Shown here: positions 16,195-23,274 of the stretch, piece by piece | Position numbering within the stretch: position 1 is the first letter of the stretch | How the letters are laid out: every line of letters starts with the position of its first letter | Source of the DNA: Arthrobacter globiformis NBRC 12137 | Lineage (GTDB): Bacteria; Actinomycetota; Actinomycetes; Actinomycetales; Micrococcaceae | Length of the DNA: 64,000 nt | Assembly (NCBI RefSeq): GCF_000238915.1 | Contig: NZ_BAEG01000008.1 | Coordinates: 62,001-126,000, forward strand | Direction: 5' to 3' | Position numbers and translations under genes: made by a program | The notes under the pieces: generated by a model | What the model was told of the DNA's origin: nothing | Database searches by the model: none | Seen by the model: the letters and a program-made list of their open reading frames with translations, nothing else

Positions 16195-16923
16195 CTACTC
16201 CGGCTGGCCGGGGGTCTGCGCCCGTTGCGCGTGGTACGCCAGGATCTGCAGCTCGGTGGCCATGTCCACCTTCCTCAGCGTCACGCCGTCGGGCACCTGG
16301 AGCATCACCGGCGCAAAGCTGAGGATGCTCCGGACACCGGCCGTCACCACCCGGTCGCAGATGCTCTGGGCCACGGCGGCCGGCAGTGCCAGCACCACCA
16401 TGTTGGTGCCGGTCCGTTCCAGGACCGCCTCCAGGTCCGCAACGTCGCTGACCCTCAGCCAGCCCACTTCGTTGCCCACCACCATCTGGTCGGCGTCGAA
16501 GATGGCAACCACGTCAAAGCCCCTGGATTCGAAACCGCCGTAGCGGGCCAGCGCCTTGCCCAGGTTGCCGGCGCCGACAATCGCGACTTTCCAGTCATGC
16601 GTCAGGCCGAGTGCGGCGGCGATGTGGCGGCTCAGGTACTGCACCTCATAGCCCACGCCGCGGGTGCCATAGGAGCCCACATGGGACAGGTCCTTGCGGA
16701 GGGTTGAGGAGCTGACGCCGGAAAGCTCAGCCAGGGATTCGGACGAGACCCGCTCGGTGCCTTCGGCCAGCAGGGAGTTCAGGGCGCGCAGGTAGATCGT
16801 CAGCCGGGCCACGGCCGCCGGCGGGATCTGCTTTCCGGCAGCCCCGGTAGGCCCGGGCAGGGCCTGGGGTGGTGAATCGAGCGAAGTCACTGTCTGCTCC
16901 GTTGCGTCGCGTTGTGAGTCCAC
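16195..16923 (-). CDS. rex: Redox-sensing transcriptional repressor Rex
   Basis: DNA-binding repressor that senses the NADH/NAD+ ratio and controls respiratory and fermentative genes. The N-terminal winged helix (AVARLTIYLRALNSLLAEG, then LAELSGVSSSTLRKDLSHVGSYG) and the Rossmann NAD site (VAIVGAGNLGKALARYGG) are both clear, as is GVGYEVQYLSRHI. 242 residues from a GTG start. It lies next to a glutaredoxin-like gene on the same strand and converges on the PQYGQ-repeat protein gene. Confidence 0.95.
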   Translation of the reverse strand: MDSQRDATEQTVTSLDSPPQALPGPTGAAGKQIPPAAVARLTIYLRALNSLLAEGTERVSSESLAELSGVSSSTLRKDLSHVGSYGTRGVGYEVQYLSRHIAAALGLTHDWKVAIVGAGNLGKALARYGGFESRGFDVVAIFDADQMVVGNEVGWLRVSDVADLEAVLERTGTNMVVLALPAAVAQSICDRVVTAGVRSILSFAPVMLQVPDGVTLRKVDMATELQILAYHAQRAQTPGQPE

Positions 16924-16976
16924 TCTAAATCCCCATCAGATATGTCAACAAAGCCAATGCCATTGTTCGAAATTGG

Positions 16977-17234
16977 CTAATCCCCCGCCATGGCTCGGCG
17001 CAGGACGCGTTCCAGGCGCGCCTCGTCGATCTTCCAGAAGTCGCGCTGGATGCCGTCCACCAGCACCACCGGGATCTCCTCGGCGTAGCGGTCGCGCAGC
17101 TCGTCGTCGGCGTCCAGCTGCCGCTCCGACCACGAAAGTCCCAGCCCGGCTGTCACCCGCCCGACGGCGTCGCGCGCCGCGGCGCACAGGTGGCAGTCAG
17201 GTTTGGTGAGGAGAACGACGTCGGGGTTTGCCAT
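16977..17234 (-). CDS. Glutaredoxin-family protein
   Basis: 85-residue thioredoxin-fold protein with the redox motif CHLC near the N-terminus (VVLLTKPDCHLCAAARDAV), the cis-Pro segment EIPVVLVDG and an ending IDEARLERVL typical of the DUF836/glutaredoxin-like group. It may reduce protein disulfides, but the partner is unknown. It lies 53 bases upstream of rex on the same strand, an arrangement repeated in many actinobacteria. Confidence 0.88.
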   Translation of the reverse strand: MANPDVVLLTKPDCHLCAAARDAVGRVTAGLGLSWSERQLDADDELRDRYAEEIPVVLVDGIQRDFWKIDEARLERVLRRAMAGD

Positions 17235-17317
17235 GCTTCAACCGTATCCCCGTTCCTGTCGCGGAGCGACGCGACGGCCGTCAGGTGCGCGGTACTGCAT
17301 TGACTAGACTCAGTGGC

Positions 17318-18136
17318 ATGCCCGAGGAGAAGTACGTCGCTGTGGCCCACCGTCCGGTTGCGAAGCAGCAACACGGCGAGGCAGCCTTCTTCGACGTCGA
17401 CAACACCCTCATGCGCGGCGCCAGCCTGTTCCACGTCGCCAGGAAAATGCACCAGCGCGGCGCCTTCACGCTTGCACAGGCGGCGGGCATGGCATGGAAG
17501 CAGCTCAAGTTCGTGCTCCGGGGCGAGAACCTCAACGACGTCCACGCTGTCCGGGATTCCGCGCTAAGGCTCGCCGCCGGCATCACAGAGGAGGACATCA
17601 AGGCGCTGGGCGAAGAGGTCTATGACGAGATGATCGCCTCCCGGATCTGGCCCGGCGCGAAGGCCCTGGCCGAGCAGCACCTGCGCGTGGGCCGGAAGGT
17701 GTGGCTGGTCACAGCGACGCCGATCGAGGTGGCCACGGTGATTTCCACGCGTCTGGGCCTCACCGGCGCCCTCGGAACCGTGGGCGAGACCAAGGACGGC
17801 TTCTACACGGGCAGGCTCGTCGGGGACATCCTGCACGGCGCCGCCAAGGCTGTGGCGGTCCAGGGCATCGCGGACAACCACGGACTGGACCTGAAGCGCT
17901 GCTGGGCCTACAGCGACTCCTACAACGACATCCCGCTGTTGACGATGGTGGGCCACCCCGTCGCGATCAACCCGGACGCCCGCCTGCGCAAGCACGCCCG
18001 CGAACGCAACTGGCCGGTCTACGACTTCCGGGCCGGCCGCCGGGCAGCCACCCTGGGCCTCAAGGCAGCCACAGCAGGAGGAGCGGTCTACGGCCTCTGG
18101 CGGGGCTACACGCGCTTCCGCGGCCCCCGCGCCTGA
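17318..18136 (+). CDS. HAD-IB family phosphatase (SerB-like)
   Basis: 272-residue haloacid-dehalogenase phosphatase of subfamily IB. Motif I is FFDVDNTLMRGAS (nucleophile and acid/base Asp), motif II lies in WLVTATPIEVA, and motifs III/IV are KAVAVQGIADNHGLDL and CWAYSDSYNDIPLLTMVG. The order with glutaredoxin, rex and the bS22/HTH pair is conserved with mycobacteria, where the equivalent is called SerB1. A true phosphoserine phosphatase role is not proven. ATG 17318 is chosen; the frame is open to 17228. Confidence 0.87.
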   Translation: MPEEKYVAVAHRPVAKQQHGEAAFFDVDNTLMRGASLFHVARKMHQRGAFTLAQAAGMAWKQLKFVLRGENLNDVHAVRDSALRLAAGITEEDIKALGEEVYDEMIASRIWPGAKALAEQHLRVGRKVWLVTATPIEVATVISTRLGLTGALGTVGETKDGFYTGRLVGDILHGAAKAVAVQGIADNHGLDLKRCWAYSDSYNDIPLLTMVGHPVAINPDARLRKHARERNWPVYDFRAGRRAATLGLKAATAGGAVYGLWRGYTRFRGPRA

Positions 18137-18239
18137 CGCTTCCACCCCCGGACACGCTTCCCGTCACAGGACACCCGAATTCGCGTGTCCCCACACCATT
18201 TGCGCGTCGCAGGGCGGTGTGCGTGTCGCAGGAACGCAA

Positions 18240-18271
18240 AATGCCCGCACCCTCGAAAGGGGACGGGCATT
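18240..18271. terminator. Terminator after the bS22 gene
   Basis: Arms AATGCCCG (18240-18247) and CGGGCATT (18264-18271). Read on the minus strand the stem is followed by TTTTGCG. It lies 18 bases beyond the bS22 stop and between convergent genes. Confidence 0.6.
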
Positions 18272-18288
18272 GACGCGTAGAGCGAGCT

Positions 18289-18387
18289 CTACTTCTTATT
18301 GCGGCGCTGGTGGCGGGTCTTACGAAGCAACTTGCGGTGCTTCTTCTTGGCCATACGCTTGCGACGCTTCTTAATAACTGAACCCAC
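18289..18387 (-). CDS. Small ribosomal protein bS22 (AURKAIP1/COX24-domain protein, 32 aa)
   Basis: A 32-residue, extremely basic protein translated from GTG 18387: it starts MGSVIKKRRKRMAKKKHRK and ends QRRNKK. This matches the actinobacterial AURKAIP1/COX24-domain peptide, identified in mycobacterial ribosomes as 30S protein bS22. AAGGAA lies 5 bases before the start. Its neighbour is the small excisionase-type HTH gene, as in Mycobacterium tuberculosis (Rv0500A/B). It is too short for usual ORF length cut-offs. Confidence 0.92.
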   Translation of the reverse strand: MGSVIKKRRKRMAKKKHRKLLRKTRHQRRNKK

Positions 18388-18608
18388 GAAAGTTCCTTAC
18401 AAACTAGATGCAGTACCTGTCTGATGGAGAAGGTCCGTGGACTGAGCAACAGACTGAACAACTGACAGATTCTTACAATGACGTAACACGTTCTTTAACA
18501 GGGTACCGCTTATCTGGAGCATCCCCTGACCAGCACCGCCCCGCGGCATGCAGCGGCCCCCAAGGCGGCTGCAGCAACCACGGGATTGGTGCGGTCAGCG
18601 GGGCTCCG
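18388..18608. other. Intergenic gap without a recognisable gene
   Basis: 221 bases between the HTH gene and bS22, with moderately AT-rich stretches near 18470-18500 that probably hold the bS22 promoter on the minus strand. I see no further ORF or strong hairpin. Confidence 0.5.
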
Positions 18609-18821
18609 TTACGCGGTTCCCGTGTGACCGTCCACGACAGCACCCTTGAGGTACTGTTCGACGGCGGTCTCCGGGACGCGGTAGGAGCGGCCGAACCTGA
18701 CGGCTGGCATCTCCCCCGAATGGACAAGGCGGTACACGGTCATTTTGGAGACACGCATAACCTCAGCCACCTCGGCCACGGTCAAGAACTTGGCGTTCGA
18801 GAAGTTCGACTCTGCGGACAT
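18609..18821 (-). CDS. Excisionase-type helix-turn-helix DNA-binding protein
   Basis: 70-residue winged HTH protein of the MerR/excisionase type: FLTVAEVAEVMRVSKMTVYRLVHSGEMPAVRFGRSYRVPETAVEQYL. The sequence closely follows mycobacterial Rv0500A. It is a conserved single-domain regulator adjacent to bS22, not a phage excisionase, because no integrase or attachment site is nearby. Start ATG at 18821 preceded by AAAGGAA. Confidence 0.88.
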   Translation of the reverse strand: MSAESNFSNAKFLTVAEVAEVMRVSKMTVYRLVHSGEMPAVRFGRSYRVPETAVEQYLKGAVVDGHTGTA

Positions 18822-18919
18822 TACCCATATTCCTTTGCTCTCAGCAACGACGCCGGTCTTTCTGCGGTGTGCGCCGATGCTGAGCCATCGAACAACCGTG
18901 TTCTAGTTACTCTAGATGC

Positions 18920-20056
18920 TCACGTGGCCATTGTGAAAGCCCGCCGTTTCCGCGACGATGCCGCCAACTGTTCGAGGACGGACGCCGTCACATCCCACTC
19001 CATGCAGGCATCTGTCACGCTTTGGCCGTAGACCAGATCCGAGTGTCCGGCGGCGTGTTCGGCCACGTCGAGGTTCTGCGCGCCGCCCACCAGGAAGCTC
19101 TCCAGCATGACGCCGGCGACCGCTCCTGCGGCCGTTCCCGCGTCCTCGAGCTGGGCACCGATCTCGAGCGCCACCTCAGCCTGGCGGTGGTGGCTCTTGC
19201 CGCTGTTGGCGTGGCTTGCGTCCACGATGAGACGCGGGTTGAGGTTCTTGGCGGCGAGCTTGGCGGAGGCCGCCTCGACGTCGGCGGCGGAGTAGTTGGG
19301 GCCCTTCCGGCCGCCGCGGAGGATCACGTGGGTGTCGGGGTTGCCCGCGGTGGACACCAGCGCGGCGCGGCCGTCGCCGTCGATGCCGAGGAAGGCCTGG
19401 GCTGCGGCAGCGGCGCTGCAGGCATCGACCGCCACCTGGAGGTCGCCGTCGGTTCCGTTCTTGAAGCCGATGGGCATGGAGAGGCCGGAGGCGAGCTGGC
19501 GGTGGATCTGGCTTTCCGTGGTCCGCGCGCCGATGGCTCCCCAGGAGACGAGGTCTGCCATGTACTGCGGGCTGATGGGTTCAAGGAACTCCGTGGCCGT
19601 GGGCAGGCCCAGGGACGTGACCTGCTGCAGGAACCGGCGGGCGGCCCGAAGTCCCGTCGCAATGTCATGGCTGCCGTCGAGGTGCGGATCGTTGATGAGG
19701 CCCTTCCAGCCCACGGTGGTGCGCGGCTTCTCGAAGTAGGTCCGCATGACGATCAGCAGGTCTTCCTTGTGCTTCTCGGCCTGGCTGACCAGCCGGCGGG
19801 CGTATTCCAGGCCGGCCTTGGGGTCGTGGATGGAGCACGGACCGACGATCACCAGCAGGCGGTCGTCCACGCCGTCCATGATGGCCCGGACTTCGTCGCG
19901 GCCGCGTGCGACGACGTCGGCCGCCTTCGCGTCCAGCGGCAGTTCCGCGATCATCTCCTGCGGCGTGGGCAGGGCGGTGATCTCGCTGACCCTCAGGTTC
20001 GACGTCGACTGGCGTTTCGAGGCCGGCTGCTGGGTTTCGGTGGCTGTTGCGCTCAT
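18920..20056 (-). CDS. aroG: 3-deoxy-7-phosphoheptulonate synthase (DAHP synthase, class I AroG/F type)
   Basis: First enzyme of the shikimate pathway, condensing phosphoenolpyruvate with erythrose 4-phosphate. 378 residues. Class I motifs are clear: VIVGPCSIHDPKAGLEYARRL, MRTYFEKPRTTVGWKGLINDP, TATEFLEPISPQY, GARTTESQIHRQLASGLS, GFKNGTDG and DASHANSGK, then VMLESFLVGG. It resembles the E. coli AroF/G/H group, not the larger class II enzymes of mycobacteria. A leader peptide and alternative hairpins upstream suggest regulation by aromatic amino-acid supply. Confidence 0.94.
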   Translation of the reverse strand: MSATATETQQPASKRQSTSNLRVSEITALPTPQEMIAELPLDAKAADVVARGRDEVRAIMDGVDDRLLVIVGPCSIHDPKAGLEYARRLVSQAEKHKEDLLIVMRTYFEKPRTTVGWKGLINDPHLDGSHDIATGLRAARRFLQQVTSLGLPTATEFLEPISPQYMADLVSWGAIGARTTESQIHRQLASGLSMPIGFKNGTDGDLQVAVDACSAAAAAQAFLGIDGDGRAALVSTAGNPDTHVILRGGRKGPNYSAADVEAASAKLAAKNLNPRLIVDASHANSGKSHHRQAEVALEIGAQLEDAGTAAGAVAGVMLESFLVGGAQNLDVAEHAAGHSDLVYGQSVTDACMEWDVTASVLEQLAASSRKRRAFTMAT

Positions 20057-20120
20057 TTTCGGGGATCCTGTTCCGGGTGGGAGCGGGCCCCTGATCAGAA
20101 CCCGCCGTAGAAATGGCGAA

Positions 20121-20232
20121 GGGCAGAGAATGATCTCTGCCCTGTTGGCTCTGAAGGAAAGTTGGATGCGTGTCAGTTAGACGCGGGCCCCTCCAGAGCC
20201 AACGAAAAATACGCATACCAACGGTTAGTCAT
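20121..20232 (-). promoter_or_regulatory. Candidate aromatic-amino-acid attenuator upstream of aroG
   Basis: The leader region (minus strand) contains a leader peptide gene and interleaved pairing options. GTTGGTATGCGT (20222-20211, over the Trp-Tyr-Ala codons) can pair with ACGCATCCAAC (20171-20161) with one bulged base. TTGGCTCTG (20202-20194) can pair with CAGAGCCAA (20153-20145). These two helices cross and so exclude each other. A stable hairpin GGGCAGAGA/TCTCTGCCC (20121-20142) follows. It lacks a clear U tract, so the output mechanism is not resolved. Corynebacterium glutamicum aroF has a comparable leader peptide (AroR). Confidence 0.65.
20173..20232 (-). CDS. Putative aroG leader peptide (19 aa)
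   Basis: ATG at 20232 opens a 19-codon ORF reading M-T-N-R-W-Y-A-Y-F-S then a Leu/Ala/Gly/Pro tail and TGA at 20173. Four aromatic codons (Trp, Tyr, Tyr, Phe) sit within five positions, which is far from chance and matches the end products of the pathway started by the downstream DAHP synthase. The aromatic codons overlap one arm of a potential hairpin. Confidence 0.65.
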   Translation of the reverse strand: MTNRWYAYFSLALEGPASN

Positions 20233-20315
20233 GGAAATGACCATAAGCCCGCGCTGATGGATCGCCAAATCGGCGCCCGTCACATTCGGACTTCGCGGCT
20301 CCGCATATCGGCCGG

Positions 20316-20381
20316 AGCGCGAACGTACACTTGTGGCCCCGAGGAAGCGTTTCCCAAGGGCCTCAAGTGTACGTTCGCGCT
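20316..20381. terminator. Large inverted repeat downstream of the MFS transporter gene
   Basis: Perfect 18-base arms, AGCGCGAACGTACACTTG (20316-20333) and its complement (20364-20381), with five more pairs inside after one mismatch. It lies 13 bases past the end of the rhamnose-operon MFS gene on the minus strand. No T run follows, so it may be a Rho-assisted terminator or a dispersed palindrome. Confidence 0.55.
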
Positions 20382-20394
20382 GGTCCGGGCCGAA

Positions 20395-21699
20395 TTATGC
20401 CGTGGTTTGCTCCACCGGTTGCTTCGCAGGCTCGCCGTAGCGTTCCTGCTCGATCTGCTCCAGGCTCTTGCCCTGGGTGTCAGGTGCCCAAATAACCCCG
20501 ATGAGCATGGCGGCCACCAAAGCCCCAATCATGATGGCTCCAACAAAGGGCACCCCGTGCTCGGCCAGCAGCGTCGGGAACCAGTAGCTCAGCAGGCCGA
20601 CCACGATGCGGGCAACGAAAAAGAGCACACCCTGAGCACTCGCCCTGTAGCGGGTCGCGAACATCTCGGCTGCCCACAGGGCGTAAAAGGCCTGCGCACC
20701 GATGCCGGCCGAAATGCCCCAGAGCGCCGCGAAGAGGATCAATACCGGCATTGTGACGTGGACGAAGACCAGCAGGACCCAGGCGGCAAGGCCCAGCACG
20801 GCGCCGATTCCGTACAGCAGGCGGCGGTCAATGCGGTCGCCGTACTTCATGAAGCCGAAGTAGGTCGCCAGGACGGTAAGCGTCCACAGCAGCACCTGCA
20901 GCAGGTTCTGTTCAGCGGACGATTCAACCCCGGACGACTCGTAGACCCGCGGCATGAAGATGCCCATCTGCCCGGCAACCAGGTTCCAGAGGGCGTAGAC
21001 GCCCACGAGGAAAAGGAGGGCCTTCAGGTTGGTGGCGTTGGTCAGCAACTCGCGGTAGTTGCGGCGCTTGACGCCGGACGCCTCCTCCAGCAGCCTCGCT
21101 TCGTTCGACTTCTTCCAGGTGTGGGACTCGGAAAGCCGGCGGCGGATCCACCAGGTGATGAAGGCAATGACGAACAGGTGGGCGAAGACCAGACGGCTGC
21201 CCAGCAGCCCCAGCGGAACCACGACGGTGGCCAGGAGGAAGACCAGTGCCGGTGCGAGCGACCACGCAAACTGGGCGGTGCCCACGTGCCGCGCCCGCTG
21301 TGCAGAGGGCGCCTCTTCCGCGATGTAGGTCCACGCGACCGGCACGCCTGCTCCCACTGCGATCCCGGTGAGGATCACGCCAACTATGAGCATCCAGGGG
21401 GCCACGGCAAAAATCACCAGGGCTGTGCCGATCATGTACAGGATGAGGTCGTAGGTGTAGATGAATTTGCGGCCGTAGCGGTCGCCCAGTGGCCCGCCGA
21501 TCATCGCGCCGACGGCGGCACCGAAGGCGTTGGCGCTGAGGGCGGCGACCAGCCCGACGACCAGGTTGCTGAAGCCGAAATACTCCTGCCACAGCGTCAG
21601 GCTCGTCGCCAGGGCGATGATGGATCCGGCTTCGATGTAGTTGGACATGGACACAGCGACAGTGGCTTTCCAGCCGCCGATCTGTGGGGTGTTGGTCAT
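20395..21699 (-). CDS. MFS transporter, probable L-rhamnose (or rhamnoside) importer
   Basis: 434-residue 12-helix major facilitator of the sugar-porter type: N-terminal GGPLGDRYGRKFIYTYDLIL (motif between helices 2 and 3), VPVAWTYIAEEAPSAQRAR after helix 4, and WAAEMFATRYRASAQGVLFFVAR in the C-terminal half. It is the last gene of the rhamnose catabolic operon (rhaM, rhaI, rhaD, rhaB), so uptake of L-rhamnose or a rhamnose-containing sugar is the natural inference. Start ATG 21699; the upstream frame extends to 21744 without a better site. Confidence 0.85.
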   Translation of the reverse strand: MTNTPQIGGWKATVAVSMSNYIEAGSIIALATSLTLWQEYFGFSNLVVGLVAALSANAFGAAVGAMIGGPLGDRYGRKFIYTYDLILYMIGTALVIFAVAPWMLIVGVILTGIAVGAGVPVAWTYIAEEAPSAQRARHVGTAQFAWSLAPALVFLLATVVVPLGLLGSRLVFAHLFVIAFITWWIRRRLSESHTWKKSNEARLLEEASGVKRRNYRELLTNATNLKALLFLVGVYALWNLVAGQMGIFMPRVYESSGVESSAEQNLLQVLLWTLTVLATYFGFMKYGDRIDRRLLYGIGAVLGLAAWVLLVFVHVTMPVLILFAALWGISAGIGAQAFYALWAAEMFATRYRASAQGVLFFVARIVVGLLSYWFPTLLAEHGVPFVGAIMIGALVAAMLIGVIWAPDTQGKSLEQIEQERYGEPAKQPVEQTTA

Positions 21700-21789
21700 T
21701 CTGAATCTTTCTCTGGCGACGCCGTTGGCGCCGGGCAGCCGCATTAGGCAAGCCCAGTTTTGATACGTTTCAAGAATTCCGCAGGGTGT

Positions 21790-23274
21790 TTAGTTCCTGG
21801 CCGCGTTGGAGATGAGGCCGAGGGGCTCGTACCGGCGCAGGCTCGTTCCCGCACCGACGATCCTGCGAAGTTCCGGCAGGCCGCCGGTGGCCACACCTGC
21901 GGCTCGGGCCTGGACCAGCACGTTGCCGAGGGCCGTTGCCTCGACCGGGCCTGCGATGACGGGTTTGCCGGTGGCCTCTGCCGTAAGCTGGCAGAGCAGC
22001 CCGTTCTGCGAGCCGCCGCCGACGATGTGCACCACGCCCACGGCAACACCGGCGAGGCGTTCGGCGTCAGCGATGGTGCGCGCGTACCCGGCGGCGAGGC
22101 TGTCCAGGATGCAGCGGACGACCGCTGCCGGCTCGGCCGGAAGGACGGCGCCGGTATTGCGGGCTGCTGCGCGGATCCGGTCGGGCATATTGTCCGGGGC
22201 GATGAAGGCAGGATCGTCGGGGTTGATCCTCGGCCCGCCGGGCGGGAGCGCCGCGGCCGCGTCGAGGAGCTCGCCGATCGCGGGCCGGTAGCCTTCGTCA
22301 GCCCAGGTGCGCTGGCATTCGCTGAGCAGCCAGAGGCCGCCGACGTTACGCAGGTACCGGGTGGTGCCGTCCACTCCGCGCTCGTTAGTGAAGTTCGCCG
22401 CGCGGCTGGCCTCGGTGAGCACGGGGTGGTGCAGTTCCAGCCCCACGAGGGACCAGGTCCCGGAGGAAATGTAGGCGAAATTCTCCTGCTCCGCGGGAAC
22501 GGCGGCGACGGCGGACGCCGTGTCGTGCGAGCCGACGGCCACCACCTTGGTGTCCTGGGGCAGCCCGGTCCGCTCGGCGATGCCGGGCAGCAGGGTTCCC
22601 AGGGTTTCGCCGGGCTGGATCAGCGGCGGGAACAGGTCCTTGGGCAGGCCCAGGGGTCCGAACAGCTCGCTGGCCCACTCCCCCGCGACGGCGTCGAAGA
22701 GCCCGGTCGTGGAGGCGTTGGTGGCCTCGGTGCGGCGCTGCCCGGTGAGCATGAACGCGATGAGGTCCGGGATCAGCAGGGCCTGCAGCCCGTCCAGATC
22801 CGGTTCGGTGGCGAGCTGGTAGAGCGTGTTGAACTGCAGGAACTGCAGCCCCGTGGTGCCGTAGAGCCGTGCCGGATCCAGCTTCCCGTGCACCCCGGCG
22901 ACGGCGGCACGGCTGCGTTCGTCCCGGTAGCTGTACGGCTGCGCGGTGAGCTCGCCGCCCTTGGTGACCAGGCCGTAGTCCACCGCCCAGGTGTCAATGC
23001 CGATGCTGGTGATCGTGTCCCCCCGCTCGGCTGCCGCTTTGCCGGCGGCGGCGAGGCCGGTGAGCACCTCGGCGAAGAGGGCGTCGAAGTCCCAGCGGAG
23101 GCCGCCGTCGGACTGCACCACGGCGTTGGGGAAACGGTGCACGACGTCGAGCGTGGCCCGCGCGGGACCGCCGTCGGTGCTGATCCGTCCCAGAATGACG
23201 CGCCCCGAGGAGGCGCCGATGTCGACGGCGGCGAACACGCCGCCGTCGACACCGGTAACTGCCGCCTTACTCAC
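21790..23274 (-). CDS. rhaB: Rhamnulokinase
   Basis: FGGY-family sugar kinase that phosphorylates L-rhamnulose at C1. 494 residues from a GTG start. N-terminal ATP-site strand FAAVDIGASSGRVILGRI, then TSIGIDTWAVDYGLV, the kinase segment VAVGSHDTASAVAAVPA followed by FAYISSGTWSLVGLEL, and the C-terminal VHIVGGGSQNGLLCQLTAEATG with VEATALGNVLVQA. All are typical of RhaB. The start overlaps the rhaD stop by 4 bases (GTGA). Confidence 0.95.
   Translation of the reverse strand: MSKAAVTGVDGGVFAAVDIGASSGRVILGRISTDGGPARATLDVVHRFPNAVVQSDGGLRWDFDALFAEVLTGLAAAGKAAAERGDTITSIGIDTWAVDYGLVTKGGELTAQPYSYRDERSRAAVAGVHGKLDPARLYGTTGLQFLQFNTLYQLATEPDLDGLQALLIPDLIAFMLTGQRRTEATNASTTGLFDAVAGEWASELFGPLGLPKDLFPPLIQPGETLGTLLPGIAERTGLPQDTKVVAVGSHDTASAVAAVPAEQENFAYISSGTWSLVGLELHHPVLTEASRAANFTNERGVDGTTRYLRNVGGLWLLSECQRTWADEGYRPAIGELLDAAAALPPGGPRINPDDPAFIAPDNMPDRIRAAARNTGAVLPAEPAAVVRCILDSLAAGYARTIADAERLAGVAVGVVHIVGGGSQNGLLCQLTAEATGKPVIAGPVEATALGNVLVQARAAGVATGGLPELRRIVGAGTSLRRYEPLGLISNAARN

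Noticed and set aside
18609..18821. Phage or integrative-element excisionase
   Set aside because: The protein has the excisionase-type HTH, but there is no integrase, tRNA gene or attachment repeat nearby, and the gene is syntenic with mycobacterial core genes.
18408..19031. 207-codon plus-strand frame over the HTH gene
   Set aside because: Covers intergenic DNA and the antisense of a conserved HTH gene; no homology features.
20170..21747. 525-codon plus-strand frame opposite the MFS gene
   Set aside because: Gln/His/Asp-rich antisense frame over a clear transporter gene.
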